Positions 1 through 10,612 of a stretch of DNA of 64,000 nucleotides are shown here, one piece after another; positions within the stretch are counted from its first letter, which is position 1, and each line of letters begins with the position of its first letter. The translations under genes were made by a program, and so were the position numbers. The notes beneath the pieces are model-generated. The model ran no database searches and was not told the origin of the DNA. It saw only the letters and a program-made list of their open reading frames with translations. The stretch is from an uncultured Nodularia sp. (GTDB lineage: Bacteria; Cyanobacteriota; Cyanobacteriia; Cyanobacteriales; Nostocaceae): contig CAIWDD010000111.1 of the NCBI GenBank assembly GCA_903911355.1, positions 1 through 64,000 on the forward strand, written 5' to 3'.

Positions 1-146
1 ATAACTCCCTAGGTTATGGAAGAAGTCGGGTATCTGTGAGGTGGTCAAGATCCCCGACTTCTCTCCCAAATATTCAATAACTCCCTAGGTTATGGAAGAA
101 GTCGGGGATCTGTGGGGTGGTCAAGATCCCCGACTTCTCACATCAT
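1..146. repeat. Tandem pair of palindromic repeat units
   Basis: Two near-identical units begin at 1 and 77 with ATAACTCCCTAGGTTATGG. Each carries an inverted repeat, GAAGTCGGG or GAAGTCGGGG against CCCCGACTTC, around a short GTGGTCAA-containing loop. A half unit recurs at about 173-188, and the same inverted core appears at 46461-46516. This is an intergenic, hairpin-forming dispersed repeat. No coding potential is seen up to 373. Confidence 0.8.
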
Positions 147-250
147 GAGAGATACTCTAGGATAATTTAGCTAGAAGTCGGGGATCTGTGGGGGGATGGT
201 AAAGGCGATCGCCCTGGGTTGAAAAATTCCGTTTGATGCTACACGGGGAT

Positions 251-271
251 ACGGGGGTTTCTAACCCCCGT
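251..271. repeat. GC-rich perfect hairpin
   Basis: ACGGGGGTT, a TCT loop, then AACCCCCGT form a perfect 9-bp stem. It lies about 100 bases beyond the stop of the minus-strand aldo/keto reductase. It could be a transcription terminator, but no T-run follows on the minus strand, so a dispersed palindrome is equally likely. Confidence 0.5.
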
Positions 272-373
272 CTCAAAGCTAAAGTCAGATAAATCTGACC
301 AGAAAATCATCTATTTGATTATCTTGACAAGAGGTTTAACCCCACCCCCTGCTAGTCAACATACCCTGACCAT

Positions 374-1501
374 TCACCATAATCTTCTCCTAGATTTGCC
401 GCTTAATCTCTCGTGAGTATCTTCTAATAAGGCGGGAATATTGAGGTTTTCTGGACAGCGCGGTAAACACTCACCGCATTCGGTACAACGGTTAGCTTTT
501 GTTCCAGGGAACCAGTGACCGGCATTTTCAAACATACCGTAACGATATTTTCCATAGTCATTCATATCATAAGCTACAGCGAGATTGCGTAATCGCAAAA
601 CTTCGGGAATATTGATATTTTCTGGACAAGGTAAACAAGCATAACACTGGCTGCATTTATCGGTTTTCAAAGCAGCTTTCTGGTGTTCTTCTAACTGTTG
701 GAAAGCTAAAGTTTCTGAGAATGTTAACGGTTGAACATTATCGGACTCCTGTAAGGGTTTGATTAATTCTTCAGAAGTGGCTGGCCCCACGCTCAAGGTA
801 GTAATACGATGATCGCTGAGTAGAAATCGATAGTTTAATTCTAAAGGTGAATAAGGCTGACACAGGTCTATTAATGTTTGGGGTGGCCTGTAGAGGCGAC
901 CGCCCTTATCAGCTGGGGAAATGATAAAAATCCCCATGTCCTTGTTAGCTGCGAGCTCAATTGCGGGTGCATTACGTTGGAAAAAATAGTAATAATGTAG
1001 ATTGACAAATTCAAAGAAATCTGTATTGATGGCTGCTAAAATTACATCCAATGAACCGTGGGTGGAAAAACCAACATGGTGCACTCGACCATCATCAACA
1101 GCTTCCTGAACGGCTTTCATGCAGCCATTGTTGGCCAGCACCCACTGGAGATGCTCCCAAGTATTTAAGCCATGAATTCCTAGGCAATCTAGATAATCTA
1201 GATTTAGTCTTTCTAGCGATTCATTGATATACCGACGCATACTATCAGCATCAACTGTAGGCGGTATTTTGGTGGTGATGTAAACCTGGGAACGGGGTAC
1301 TGTTAATCCCCCTTTGATAGCTGCACCAAGATATTCCTCACTTTTGCCATAACCTCTAGCTGTTTCAAGATGATTGACTCCCTGGGCTAAGGCTGTAACA
1401 ATTGTCTGCTCTGCATTTGTGACATTAGCCAGGTAGCGCATTGTTCCCAAAGAAAAGACTGAGAGGTGTAGGTTTGTTTTGCCAAAGCGTCGGTATTGCA
1501 T
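374..1501 (-). CDS. Aldo/keto reductase with C-terminal [4Fe-4S] motifs
   Basis: This 375-residue protein has an N-terminal aldo/keto reductase barrel (about 1-260) and a ferredoxin-like tail. The barrel has the family opening (YRRFGKTNLHLS), the ETARGYGKSEE segment with the expected catalytic Tyr, ITTKIPP with the Lys, and an IHGLN His. The usual active-site Asp of DTAxxYG is Glu here, as is common in this subfamily. The tail has two cysteine clusters, CSQCYACLPCP near 283 and CTECGECLPRCP near 340, each able to bind a [4Fe-4S] cluster. It is probably a cytosolic NAD(P)H- or ferredoxin-linked oxidoreductase; the substrate is unknown. It follows the bifunctional nuclease gene on the same strand after about 69 bases. 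Confidence 0.88.
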   Translation of the reverse strand: MQYRRFGKTNLHLSVFSLGTMRYLANVTNAEQTIVTALAQGVNHLETARGYGKSEEYLGAAIKGGLTVPRSQVYITTKIPPTVDADSMRRYINESLERLNLDYLDCLGIHGLNTWEHLQWVLANNGCMKAVQEAVDDGRVHHVGFSTHGSLDVILAAINTDFFEFVNLHYYYFFQRNAPAIELAANKDMGIFIISPADKGGRLYRPPQTLIDLCQPYSPLELNYRFLLSDHRITTLSVGPATSEELIKPLQESDNVQPLTFSETLAFQQLEEHQKAALKTDKCSQCYACLPCPENINIPEVLRLRNLAVAYDMNDYGKYRYGMFENAGHWFPGTKANRCTECGECLPRCPENLNIPALLEDTHERLSGKSRRRLW

Positions 1502-1542
1502 GAAAAGTTAGCGGAAAGGGGGGTGGGTAACGGAGTGAGCAC

Positions 1543-1562
1543 AGACGCGACTAATCACGTCT
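1543..1562. repeat. AGACGCGA...TCACGTCT palindrome
   Basis: An imperfect inverted repeat, AGACGCGA-ctaa-TCACGTCT, lies between two same-strand genes. A similar GAGACGCGA/TCGCGCCTC hairpin is at 25301-25323, so this looks like a dispersed palindrome family rather than a gene-specific site. It could attenuate transcription from the nuclease gene into the reductase gene. Confidence 0.5.
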
Positions 1563-1570
1563 CTACTCAT

Positions 1571-2068
1571 TTAGCTGTTTCCATTACCAAAGCGCTTGAT
1601 CAAATCTTCGGGACGAAGATTGGAGATAAATTCCCGGAAGGCTTGCTGTTCTGCTTCATCTGCATCCCGGTCAACAGGGATGGAAGCATCGGAAACTACT
1701 TCTTCCATGACCCAGATTGGGGAATTAGTACGCAGAGCAATGGCGATCGCATCGCTAGGACGCGCATCAATTTCTTTTTTGATTTCGCCTTGCTGGACAA
1801 TTAAGGCTGCATAAAATGTGTCCTTTTGTAATGAGTGAATAATCACCTTTTCCAGAATCATCGAACATGACTCTAAAAGATTCACAATTAAGTCGTGGGT
1901 CAAAGGCCTGGGAGGCTTTTGATTTTCAAGCGCCCCCATAATTGCCCTAGCTTGTTCCTGTCCAATATAAATTGGCAAAGCACGGCGATCTGAGGAATCT
2001 TTCAAAAGTACGATGGGACTGCGGGTTATGGCATCTAATGCTATGCCAGCGACTCTCATTTCAATCAT
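1571..2068 (-). CDS. Bifunctional nuclease family protein (DUF151)
   Basis: This 165-residue protein has the DUF151/BFN domain over about residues 1-135, opening with IEMRVAGIALDAITRSPIVLLKD and including the conserved RRALPIYIGQEQARAI and ARPSDAIAIALR segments. BFN proteins have been reported to act on both DNA and RNA in plants; the bacterial role is poorly defined. It is a single soluble domain of usual length with no signal peptide. The ATG start is chosen because the conserved domain begins at once. Confidence 0.88.
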   Translation of the reverse strand: MIEMRVAGIALDAITRSPIVLLKDSSDRRALPIYIGQEQARAIMGALENQKPPRPLTHDLIVNLLESCSMILEKVIIHSLQKDTFYAALIVQQGEIKKEIDARPSDAIAIALRTNSPIWVMEEVVSDASIPVDRDADEAEQQAFREFISNLRPEDLIKRFGNGNS

Positions 2069-2407
2069 TGCCTAAGCCTCTACAATCCTGTGAATGATTG
2101 GGCGCTCCGTAATAAATAATACCATTGACTGGGGTAAGTTGGGTTGGGGAATAAACATAAGCATTGTTCTCTATAATTGCTTCTATTAAACTCCGAACTT
2201 GTTGTGAACACCAGAGTAAGTCAAAGTCATCTAACTAGAGAATAACCTTCTTAACCAAGTATGCCTTGTGAATGATGCAAATGTGTTAATAAATTTATAA
2301 TAAAAACAGTCTGAAATTATACTTAAGGTGTTCGTCATTCATGTCAGAATTACAGTGAATTTTGGGCAAAATTAGGCAATAAATACAATTAGTTTGAGAA
2401 AAAAGCC

Positions 2408-3070
2408 GTGTTTACAGGATTAATCCAAGCCTTAGGAACGATGAAACCCATAGGGGGGGATTCTTGGCAAATTACCTTTGTAAGTCAATCTTCTGTTGTG
2501 ATTATGCAGGATTTGGCTTATGGCGACAGCGTTGCTGTAGATGGCGTGTGTTTAACAGTGGAAAAAATTTCCCACAATGGCTTTATCGCCACTGCTTCGC
2601 CGGAGACTCTCAGCCGCACCACCCTGGGAGATGAGCAAACACAACAGAAATATGTCAACTTAGAAGCCTCCCTACGGGTGGGTGGTAAAGTCGGCGGTCA
2701 CTTTGTTATGGGTCATGTAGATGGTATAGGTCAATTAGTAGAGGCCAAGCAAACCGCTAGTTCTTGGGAAATGACCTTTGCAGCACCCGAAGCGATCGCG
2801 CGCTATATTGTCCCCAAGGGTAGCATTGCTGTGAATGGTATCAGCCTGACAGTAGCTGTATATGATCCCGAATTATATCAGTTCACAGTGGCAGTCATTC
2901 CCCTGACCTATGAGGAGACAAATCTCCGCTATCTTGTCCCTGGTAGTTGGGTAAATTTAGAAGGGGATATTCTCGGCAAATACGTGGAAAAATTTGTTTC
3001 TCCTAGCAAAAACCACCGGAAAAAAGATATACTAACACCTGAGTTTTTAGCAGAACATGGCTATTTGTGA
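2408..3070 (+). CDS. ribE: Riboflavin synthase, alpha subunit
   Basis: Riboflavin synthase dismutates two 6,7-dimethyl-8-ribityllumazine molecules to riboflavin plus the pyrimidine co-product, the last step of the pathway. The 220-residue protein starts with the family hallmark MFTGLIQ and holds two tandem lumazine-binding half-domains. The first includes DGVCLTV (about 46-52), the second NGISLTV (about 142-148). The start is GTG at 2408, fixed by the invariant MFTGLI opening. Expected length for the family. It stands alone, with no other rib gene adjacent. I saw no FMN riboswitch in the 340 bases upstream. Confidence 0.95.
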   Translation: MFTGLIQALGTMKPIGGDSWQITFVSQSSVVIMQDLAYGDSVAVDGVCLTVEKISHNGFIATASPETLSRTTLGDEQTQQKYVNLEASLRVGGKVGGHFVMGHVDGIGQLVEAKQTASSWEMTFAAPEAIARYIVPKGSIAVNGISLTVAVYDPELYQFTVAVIPLTYEETNLRYLVPGSWVNLEGDILGKYVEKFVSPSKNHRKKDILTPEFLAEHGYL

Positions 3071-3076
3071 GTAGGG

Positions 3077-3097
3077 AAAGTCAAGAAATTTGACTTT
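3077..3097 (+). terminator. Hairpin after riboflavin synthase
   Basis: AAAGTCAA-gaaat-TTGACTTT forms a stem with a trailing TTTT seven bases past the ribE stop codon. The AT-rich stem makes it a weak terminator. An alternative larger pairing with the following TTGACTTCCCC is possible. It lies between two convergent genes. Confidence 0.5.
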
Positions 3098-3140
3098 TGA
3101 CTTCCCCCAGAGGGTTGCCCTATTCTTAACTATCTAGTTA

Positions 3141-4577
3141 TTAAGGAACCCGAGCTGTTTGTAAAGCTTGTACCAACTGATTCAAGGCGATCTCTAATTG
3201 TACACCGGAGTCAACAGCAACCCAACCTTGTGGTTTGAGGTGGCGGACTTCAAAGTGTAGGTGATTCCCTGTAGAATTACCAGTGCTACCAACTCGGCCA
3301 ATGACGGTTCCCTGTTCCACACTTTGACCGGGTTGGACAAATAGTTCTGACATATGAGCATAAAGGGTTTGTTGAGCAGAAGCATGGTTAATAATTACGG
3401 TTAAACCATAACCACCCAACCAGTTGGCAGTTTCCACCGTACCGGGGGCGGCTGCTACTACTGGTGTACCCATAGGAGCAGCCAAATCTGTGCCGGAGTG
3501 GAAGCGGATATCGCCTGTAATGGGATGATTTCTCCAACCAAATACCGAACTAATGCGAGCAGGTATAGAAAGGGGAAATATCATACCCCCATGACCATAG
3601 GCGACGGAACCTGTAAAGGGAATTTGTGGCAATACTGATGCTAGGGGGAACTCATAAGCTACTGTACTGGCGCGGGGTGCAATATTCCCTGCGGCCATTG
3701 GTGGGGGTAAGGTCTCACCACTGGCTACAATGGCAGATCCTAACGCTGATGTAATAGGGTTAGGGCTAAACCGATGAGAGGGAGAAGCGGTTTTGTTAGC
3801 ACTATTAGCAGTATTAGCACTATGAGATGGAACCCATCTGTTGCTGCTGTGATTATTTAGGGCTGGAACCTGCGCTAAATCAATATTTTGGCTGGTTTTC
3901 ACCCAGCTTGGTGCTGTTTTCTGATGGCGTGCAGCTTCCCGGGTGGCTGCAGCACAACTACTCCCTGATATACTTTGCCCAGAGGGTAAAACAGTTTGAC
4001 AACCACTATACCGTTCTGTTAGCACCACGGAGTTAGGTGCTTGATAAGTAGCCGTTGTCTTGGTGGTGTAATTGGTAGGGTCAATATAGGCGTTATTATA
4101 ATCCGTTGTTTTCCCTGCTGTTGCACTGTTATTTGATGGCTGGGCTTCTGGGAGTTTTTCAGGTAAAGCCTGGGGTGTTGTAGGTTGGGCTACTTCAGTT
4201 TTGGGTTCTTCCCAGGTCACATTTGCTCTGGGAGTAAAAACCTTTTGTCTAGTAGGTAGTTGCTGTATGAGGTCAGCTTGTTCTTCTGGAACTGAAGATT
4301 CCGGTTGGGATGGTGCGGAAGAAACAGTCTCTTGTTTGAGAGTATTTGGTATTACTACTGCTGGAACCGAGTAACTTTCATTCGTGGGAACAATATTATC
4401 TATACTTGTTTCTGTTTGGGCAATTGCCAAACCCCCACCTAAGAGGCTGACAGTAGTTAGCAGAAAAAAGCCTTGTGTTGGTAGCTTAGATGCACATATG
4501 TGGAGCAGCTTCGCGTAGGGATAGCATCTTAATGAGTTCTGTAAATGGTGTTGGGCAGATTTATGGCGCTGCGTCAT
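3141..4577 (-). CDS. M23-family metalloendopeptidase (cell-wall hydrolase)
   Basis: This 478-residue exported protein has a hydrophobic segment at about 36-53 (FFLLTTVSLLGGGLAIAQ), a long low-complexity Pro/Thr/Ser-rich middle and a C-terminal peptidase M23 domain (about 335-460). The zinc-binding motifs are visible: FHSGTDLA supplies His and Asp, and NHLHFEV gives the second His pair. FGWRNHPITG and LYAHMSEL are typical of LytM/NlpD-like proteins. It probably cuts peptidoglycan cross-bridges or activates amidases in the periplasm. The N-terminal coding part (about 4500-4535) contains GATAGCATC and CTTCGCGTAGGG strings that resemble dispersed repeats, so the region before the membrane segment may be recent. 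Downstream is ribE, convergent. Confidence 0.88.
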   Translation of the reverse strand: MTQRHKSAQHHLQNSLRCYPYAKLLHICASKLPTQGFFLLTTVSLLGGGLAIAQTETSIDNIVPTNESYSVPAVVIPNTLKQETVSSAPSQPESSVPEEQADLIQQLPTRQKVFTPRANVTWEEPKTEVAQPTTPQALPEKLPEAQPSNNSATAGKTTDYNNAYIDPTNYTTKTTATYQAPNSVVLTERYSGCQTVLPSGQSISGSSCAAATREAARHQKTAPSWVKTSQNIDLAQVPALNNHSSNRWVPSHSANTANSANKTASPSHRFSPNPITSALGSAIVASGETLPPPMAAGNIAPRASTVAYEFPLASVLPQIPFTGSVAYGHGGMIFPLSIPARISSVFGWRNHPITGDIRFHSGTDLAAPMGTPVVAAAPGTVETANWLGGYGLTVIINHASAQQTLYAHMSELFVQPGQSVEQGTVIGRVGSTGNSTGNHLHFEVRHLKPQGWVAVDSGVQLEIALNQLVQALQTARVP

Positions 4578-4660
4578 TGCTTCTCTGTGTTGTTATAAAT
4601 TAGCCTAAAGAGATGATTTGAGTGCTTTGTCTAGCCTAAAGAGCGAAATTGTCAACAAAC

Positions 4661-5500
4661 CTAAAACAAAACAGAAGATTTACGATAACCCAAACTGATT
4701 GTACCGGGTTCGAGATAAATTTCTGGCATTTTTATGTCATTTGGCTCTTTTATGTCAAAAGATATGTGGAGATTTCCCTGGGTCGTTACGCCCACTACTG
4801 TGCCTAAAAGATTATCTATGTATACTTGCTCACCAATATTTGTCAATAAATCTAAATATTTAGACAAGAGTACACTTATTCCTTCTTGACTGAGACAGTC
4901 TATACCGGATTGTATTCCTACCAAAACTGTTTTCGTGAGCATTTCTAGACCAGAGATAGCCTGATGAGGCTGGGAGTCCTGCCAGGATTGCAGATTGATA
5001 CCAGTTTCTGGTACTGGGTTAGCCCAGTTAATGCCGACGCCAATTACTGCTTGTGTGATCTGTCCGTTATTGACTTTTGTTTCTGTCAAAATGCCGCCGA
5101 GCTTTCGACCCTCCAAGACTAGGTCATTGGGCCATTTAATGCCCACACTGATGCCGCACTGACGCAACTCGGCAGCAATCCCCCAAGCACTGGCTAAGGT
5201 AAGCCGATAACTATCGGCAGCTTCTAGTTTAGGAACAATACCCACCGAAAGATATAGTCCGCCGGTGGGAGAAATCCACTCACGACCCCATTGTCCCCTG
5301 CCGGAAGTTTGCTGAGTTGCAATTACTATGGAGGTTTTATCAGCCCCATCCTTCAGCAAGCCCCACAGGGTCTGATTAGTTGAAGGAACACTTTCAAAAA
5401 TATGCAGGGAAGATGGTACACCAGTATACTTGAGTTCCGATTCCATCTGACTTTCTAAGAGTTGCCGAATGACTTCGCCACGCGAGCTATCAAATCCCAC
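4661..5500 (-). CDS. birA: Biotin--[acetyl-CoA-carboxylase] ligase
   Basis: This 279-residue biotin protein ligase activates biotin as biotinyl-AMP and attaches it to the biotin carboxyl carrier protein of acetyl-CoA carboxylase. The ATP/biotin loop SGRGQWGREW (about 66-75) and the KWPNDL...GRKLGGILTE region (about 121-139) are clear, followed by a short C-terminal domain. There is no N-terminal winged-helix DNA-binding domain, so this is a monofunctional enzyme and not a bio-operon repressor. The start could also be the internal Met near residue 19 (MESELKYTG), closer to the conserved domain. It diverges from the PgeF-like gene. Confidence 0.92.
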   Translation of the reverse strand: MGFDSSRGEVIRQLLESQMESELKYTGVPSSLHIFESVPSTNQTLWGLLKDGADKTSIVIATQQTSGRGQWGREWISPTGGLYLSVGIVPKLEAADSYRLTLASAWGIAAELRQCGISVGIKWPNDLVLEGRKLGGILTETKVNNGQITQAVIGVGINWANPVPETGINLQSWQDSQPHQAISGLEMLTKTVLVGIQSGIDCLSQEGISVLLSKYLDLLTNIGEQVYIDNLLGTVVGVTTQGNLHISFDIKEPNDIKMPEIYLEPGTISLGYRKSSVLF

Positions 5501-5576
5501 AGCAGTTAACCCAAATCACGTTCTTCAAGTTAGCATTAATTGACTGATGTTGAATTTTGTTTAGGTTTGGCTCAAG

Positions 5577-6368
5577 ATGCACACTTGGCATTGGCACAAT
5601 TGGCAAGGACTACCCTATCTTACTTGTAGTCTTCTTAAAGATTGGCATCACGGCTTTTTTACTCAGCAGTTTTGGCCGCGATCGCCTGAAGATTTGACAA
5701 AAGTACTGCACCCAGAAGCGTCAGCTTATCGTCTCCAACAGGTACATGGCAATATTGTTCTCACCCCAGAAGACATTCAGGGGAAGACGGGGGGCGAGGA
5801 TTGCGGTCTAGTTTTGGGAGATGGTGTGATCAGCCAACAGCCACTACAAGCTGTTTGGGTAGCTAGTGCGGATTGTACACCTGTATTGATTGCTGATGTC
5901 AAAACTGGACAGGTAGCTGCACTACACGCGGGTTGGCGGGGAACAGCAGCGAAGATTGTTCCCGTGGCTATCACCCGATTGCAAGAGCAAGGTAGCAAAC
6001 TGGATGATTTACGCATTGCAATCGGACCGGCGATCGCCGGTGAGGTTTATCAAGTTTCTCTGGATGTGGCTGCCCAACTTGGTGCTACTATTACACCCTA
6101 TGCACAGCAACAGCAAATTATAGATGCTTTGCATGAGTTACCAAATTCACCGTTATTGGTAGACCCCGACCCAGGAAAGGTGAAGTTGGATGTGCGGCGA
6201 GTCAATGTTTTACAACTGGAAAGCTTGGGTATGAGCGCCGAACAAATAGCGATCGCTCCTTACTGTACTTACCAAACTCCAGAATACTTCTTTTCTTATC
6301 GTCGGGAGAAACAGAAAAAAATTCAATGGTCGGGAATTGTCAGCGCCATAGACCCAGATATATTGTGA
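5577..6368 (+). CDS. pgeF: PgeF/YfiH-family protein (peptidoglycan editing factor, purine nucleoside phosphorylase-like)
   Basis: This 263-residue protein has the multicopper-polyphenol-oxidase-like (YfiH/DUF152) fold. Visible motifs are the metal-site segments ASADCTPVLIAD (Cys) and ALHAGWRGTAAKI (His), the IGPAIAGEVYQV loop, and the C-terminal CTYQTPEYFFSYRREK. Members have been described as zinc-dependent purine nucleoside phosphorylases/adenosine deaminases and as factors that keep wrong residues out of peptidoglycan precursors. The loop usually has a CCYEV-type sequence; here it is EVYQV, so the cysteines at that place are absent. A soluble cytosolic protein of normal length. The metallophosphoesterase gene follows after 46 bases on the same strand. 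Confidence 0.88.
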   Translation: MHTWHWHNWQGLPYLTCSLLKDWHHGFFTQQFWPRSPEDLTKVLHPEASAYRLQQVHGNIVLTPEDIQGKTGGEDCGLVLGDGVISQQPLQAVWVASADCTPVLIADVKTGQVAALHAGWRGTAAKIVPVAITRLQEQGSKLDDLRIAIGPAIAGEVYQVSLDVAAQLGATITPYAQQQQIIDALHELPNSPLLVDPDPGKVKLDVRRVNVLQLESLGMSAEQIAIAPYCTYQTPEYFFSYRREKQKKIQWSGIVSAIDPDIL

Positions 6369-6414
6369 TCTTTGATAAGCTGTAAGCACTGGTACGAGGA
6401 GTCTCTGTTGTACT

Positions 6415-7248
6415 ATGAACTGGTTGTTTACGGGACGTTTAAGAGTAGATGAAGTAACGGTTAAGATTGCGGATTTGCCAAAATCTTTACATGGTATAAA
6501 AATGGTACAGTTGACAGATTTTCACTATGATGGTGTGAGAATTTCTGAAAAACTGTTAGCACAAGCGATCGCCGCTAGTAACGAGGCTGAACCCGATATA
6601 ATTTTATTAACTGGTGACTATGTAACCGACGATCCTACACCCATTCACCAACTAGCCTTACGACTTAAAGATTTACAAAGTCGCTCTGGTATTTATGCCG
6701 TCCTCGGTAATCATGATATACACTACCAGCGCTCAAAAACAGAAATAACATCTGCCCTGAATAACATAGGGGTTAATGTCCTGTGGAATGAAATCGCCTA
6801 TCCTTTAGGACAAGAGTTACCAATTGTAGGACTAGCTGATTATTGGTCACGGGAATTTAACCCTGCACTAGTTATGAACCAACTCAACCCTAGTACACCC
6901 CGGATTGTTTTATCCCATAACCCGGATACTGCTAAAGTTTTGTCACAGTGGCGAGTAGATTTACAACTATCTGGACATACCCACGGAGGTCATATTGTCC
7001 TACCAGGAATTGGCCCTGTGATTTTCCATTATCAAAAGCTCCTAAAACAACTTCCTCAAAAAGTGCGCCAATGGGAACCAATGTTCCTAGCAAACTGCTC
7101 AAGAGTAGTTCGATATTGGGAGTGGGCAAAAGGTTTTCATCAAGTGTTGGACAATCAATTATATGTCAGCCGTGGCTTAGGAACTTATAGTCCAGGACGT
7201 TTATTTTGTCCACCTGAAGTCACTGTAATTACCTTAATCAGTCCTTAG
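6415..7248 (+). CDS. Calcineurin-like metallophosphoesterase (YaeI-type)
   Basis: This 277-residue protein has the full set of dinuclear metal motifs in order: TDFHYDG (about 34), LLTGDYV (about 62), VLGNHDIHY (about 96), LSHNPD (about 169) and SGHTHGGH (about 188). The closest general match is the YaeI/YkuE group of membrane-associated phosphodiesterases, proposed to act on lipid or nucleotide phosphoesters. No clear transmembrane helix or signal peptide is seen. It is likely co-transcribed with the PgeF-like gene upstream. The natural substrate cannot be read from the sequence. Confidence 0.86.
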   Translation: MNWLFTGRLRVDEVTVKIADLPKSLHGIKMVQLTDFHYDGVRISEKLLAQAIAASNEAEPDIILLTGDYVTDDPTPIHQLALRLKDLQSRSGIYAVLGNHDIHYQRSKTEITSALNNIGVNVLWNEIAYPLGQELPIVGLADYWSREFNPALVMNQLNPSTPRIVLSHNPDTAKVLSQWRVDLQLSGHTHGGHIVLPGIGPVIFHYQKLLKQLPQKVRQWEPMFLANCSRVVRYWEWAKGFHQVLDNQLYVSRGLGTYSPGRLFCPPEVTVITLISP

Positions 7249-7266
7249 TTATTGATTAGTTAATCA

Positions 7267-7317
7267 TAAACCGCCACAAGTTACGATGGAAAAGTATCAG
7301 TAACCCATGGCGGCTTA
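7267..7317. terminator. Long-loop inverted repeat between convergent genes
   Basis: TAAACCGCCA and TGGCGGCTTA (one mismatch) flank a loop of about 31 bases just after the metallophosphoesterase stop. It could end both converging transcripts, but the loop is long and no strong T-run follows. Confidence 0.3.
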
Positions 7318-7722
7318 TTAGATATCTAGCGTTTAGATAAAATTTCAAAAACAGGGTGAATTAACTCAAATAAAGTGGACGATTTTCGCAACCATTGATC
7401 TGACAATTGATCATCCTTAATTACTATCAACAGGCATCTGTAGGTGGAACTTCCAAAACCTCCAAAAAACATCAATTAACTTAAGGTGGAAAACTTTGAC
7501 GACAGGATGCAACAAATGATTTCTGATTGCGATTTGATTAGAGCAGGAGGTACAGGCTCCAATTTATAGGTTTTTTAATTAGCTTTTAATTCCTTTGTAC
7601 CTTATTTGTAATTTAGCACCCTCTATTCAATTTGTGTAAGATATTTACCAAACTTGAAGAGCATTAACTTTCTGTCATAATTTTGTAAATTATCTTAATA
7701 TTTCCCTGACTATGGGCTGAAA
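7318..7722. other. Intergenic stretch, nothing recognised
   Basis: About 400 AT-rich bases separate the convergent metallophosphoesterase and J-domain genes. The only reading frames are very short (for example one of about 20 codons near 7507) and none looks coding. No RNA gene or repeat family is recognised. Confidence 0.5.
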
Positions 7723-9468
<1,746 letters not shown>

Positions 9469-9511
9469 AAATCCTGCTATCATAGTATCTGCTTGCATAT
9501 GCTTTGTAGTT

Positions 9512-9584
9512 GGGGCTGTAGCTCAGATGGATAGAGCGAGCGCCTCCTAAGCGCTAGGTCGCCGGTTCGAGCCTGGCCAGTCCC
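9512..9584 (+). tRNA. tRNA-Arg (anticodon CCT)
   Basis: A full cloverleaf can be drawn: acceptor GGGGCTG/CAGTCCC, D stem GCTC/GAGC, anticodon stem AGCGC/GCGCT around loop CTCCTAA, and T stem GCCGG/CTGGC with a TTCGAGC loop. Anticodon CCT reads AGG arginine codons. 73 bases, no encoded CCA and no intron. Confidence 0.95.
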
Positions 9585-9976
9585 GTCCTCAGGAAATGAT
9601 TGAATGAACAAGAAAGTCGGAAATGGTATTTAATTTTTCGACTCACTTGATTATCTGGTATCAACTGCGATATGTCCTGTTAATGCACCTTTGTCTGTGT
9701 ATTATGTAAAAAAATCGGCATTGCATAATCGAAGTATGAATGGTGATTCTCGTACCAGCCCAGCTTATACCCATAGAGTTCCTGCGGCTCTAGCAGGAAT
9801 TGCTTTAGAAGCAAAAGTAAGAGTGTTCAAAACTCAGTCTTGGGAATTTCATAGGTGAATTCAGCAACGCCAAAACATCAGTTGATATTTGGGTAGATTT
9901 TCTTAAATTACCCTACATACTTATTTCTCTTTTTTTTAGATAAAATCCTGGACTCAACAGACTAAAGTATAGAGCC
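9585..9976. other. Intergenic stretch after tRNA-Arg
   Basis: About 390 bases. One short plus-strand frame (9736-9858, 40 codons, ending KTQSWEFHR) has ordinary amino-acid content but no clear ribosome binding site or known match, and could be a gene relic. Nothing else is recognised. Confidence 0.4.
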
Positions 9977-10546
9977 TTGAAGAATCATCTATTATTTACA
10001 GGTCATTCATTTCGGTTTATGGTTTTCGCCCTACCTCTATTAATGTGGTTGGGATACCAGGAATCGCAAACTAAGAATTTACCACCCCAAGCAGTATTAG
10101 TTTTAGGTGGTTCTACCTCAAATTTAGAACGAGAAAGGTTTACAGCTAATTTTGTCCGCGAGCATCCAAGTTTACCGATTTGGATTTCTGGTGGTAGTCC
10201 ACCTAGATCAACTCAGAATGTGTTTGCCAAAGCTGGAGTTGATCCCAAACGATTGCACTTGGACTATGAAGCTGTAGATACTGTAACAAATTTTACTACA
10301 CTAGTAGATGAGTTGCAGGCTAAAGGTATTAAGAGTGTTTATTTAGTTACTTCGGAATTTCATATGCGCCGCGCCCGTGTGGTTGGCGAGATAGTTTTGG
10401 GAAGTCGCGGTATTCAATTTAAACCTGTAGCAGTACCTTCAAAAAATGTCCATGAACCCTGGGATAAATCTATCCGTGATGGGGTGAGGGCTTTAGTTTG
10501 GTTGGCTACTGGTTACACGGGTGCAGAACATATGACAAAGCAATGA
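9977..10546 (+). CDS. YdcF family protein (DUF218)
   Basis: This 189-residue protein has one hydrophobic N-terminal helix (FMVFALPLLMWLGY) and a DUF218 domain: AVLVLGGSTSNLERERF, PIWISGGSP, DTVTNFTTLVDELQAKGIKSVYLVTSEFHMRRARVV. Members include YdcF and SanA, with roles proposed in envelope integrity and S-adenosylmethionine binding; the function is not established. The longest frame begins with TTG at 9977. An ATG at 10019, just before the hydrophobic helix, is an alternative. It is anchored in the membrane with the domain probably periplasmic. Confidence 0.82.
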   Translation: MKNHLLFTGHSFRFMVFALPLLMWLGYQESQTKNLPPQAVLVLGGSTSNLERERFTANFVREHPSLPIWISGGSPPRSTQNVFAKAGVDPKRLHLDYEAVDTVTNFTTLVDELQAKGIKSVYLVTSEFHMRRARVVGEIVLGSRGIQFKPVAVPSKNVHEPWDKSIRDGVRALVWLATGYTGAEHMTKQ

Positions 10547-10612
10547 ATCAGAGGTGAGGGATGGAGATTCAGATTTGAGCTAAATATTGCCAAAATTTCT
10601 TTCCCAGTCCGA

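Noticed and set aside
2109-2122. GTA-N8-TAC sequence, an NtcA-like consensus upstream of the bifunctional nuclease gene
   Set aside because: A 6-base consensus with free spacer is expected about 16 times in 64 kb by chance, and no matching -10 element was found at the expected distance.
9736-9858. 40-codon frame after tRNA-Arg
   Set aside because: Too short, without ribosome binding site or known match; noted only as a possible relic.
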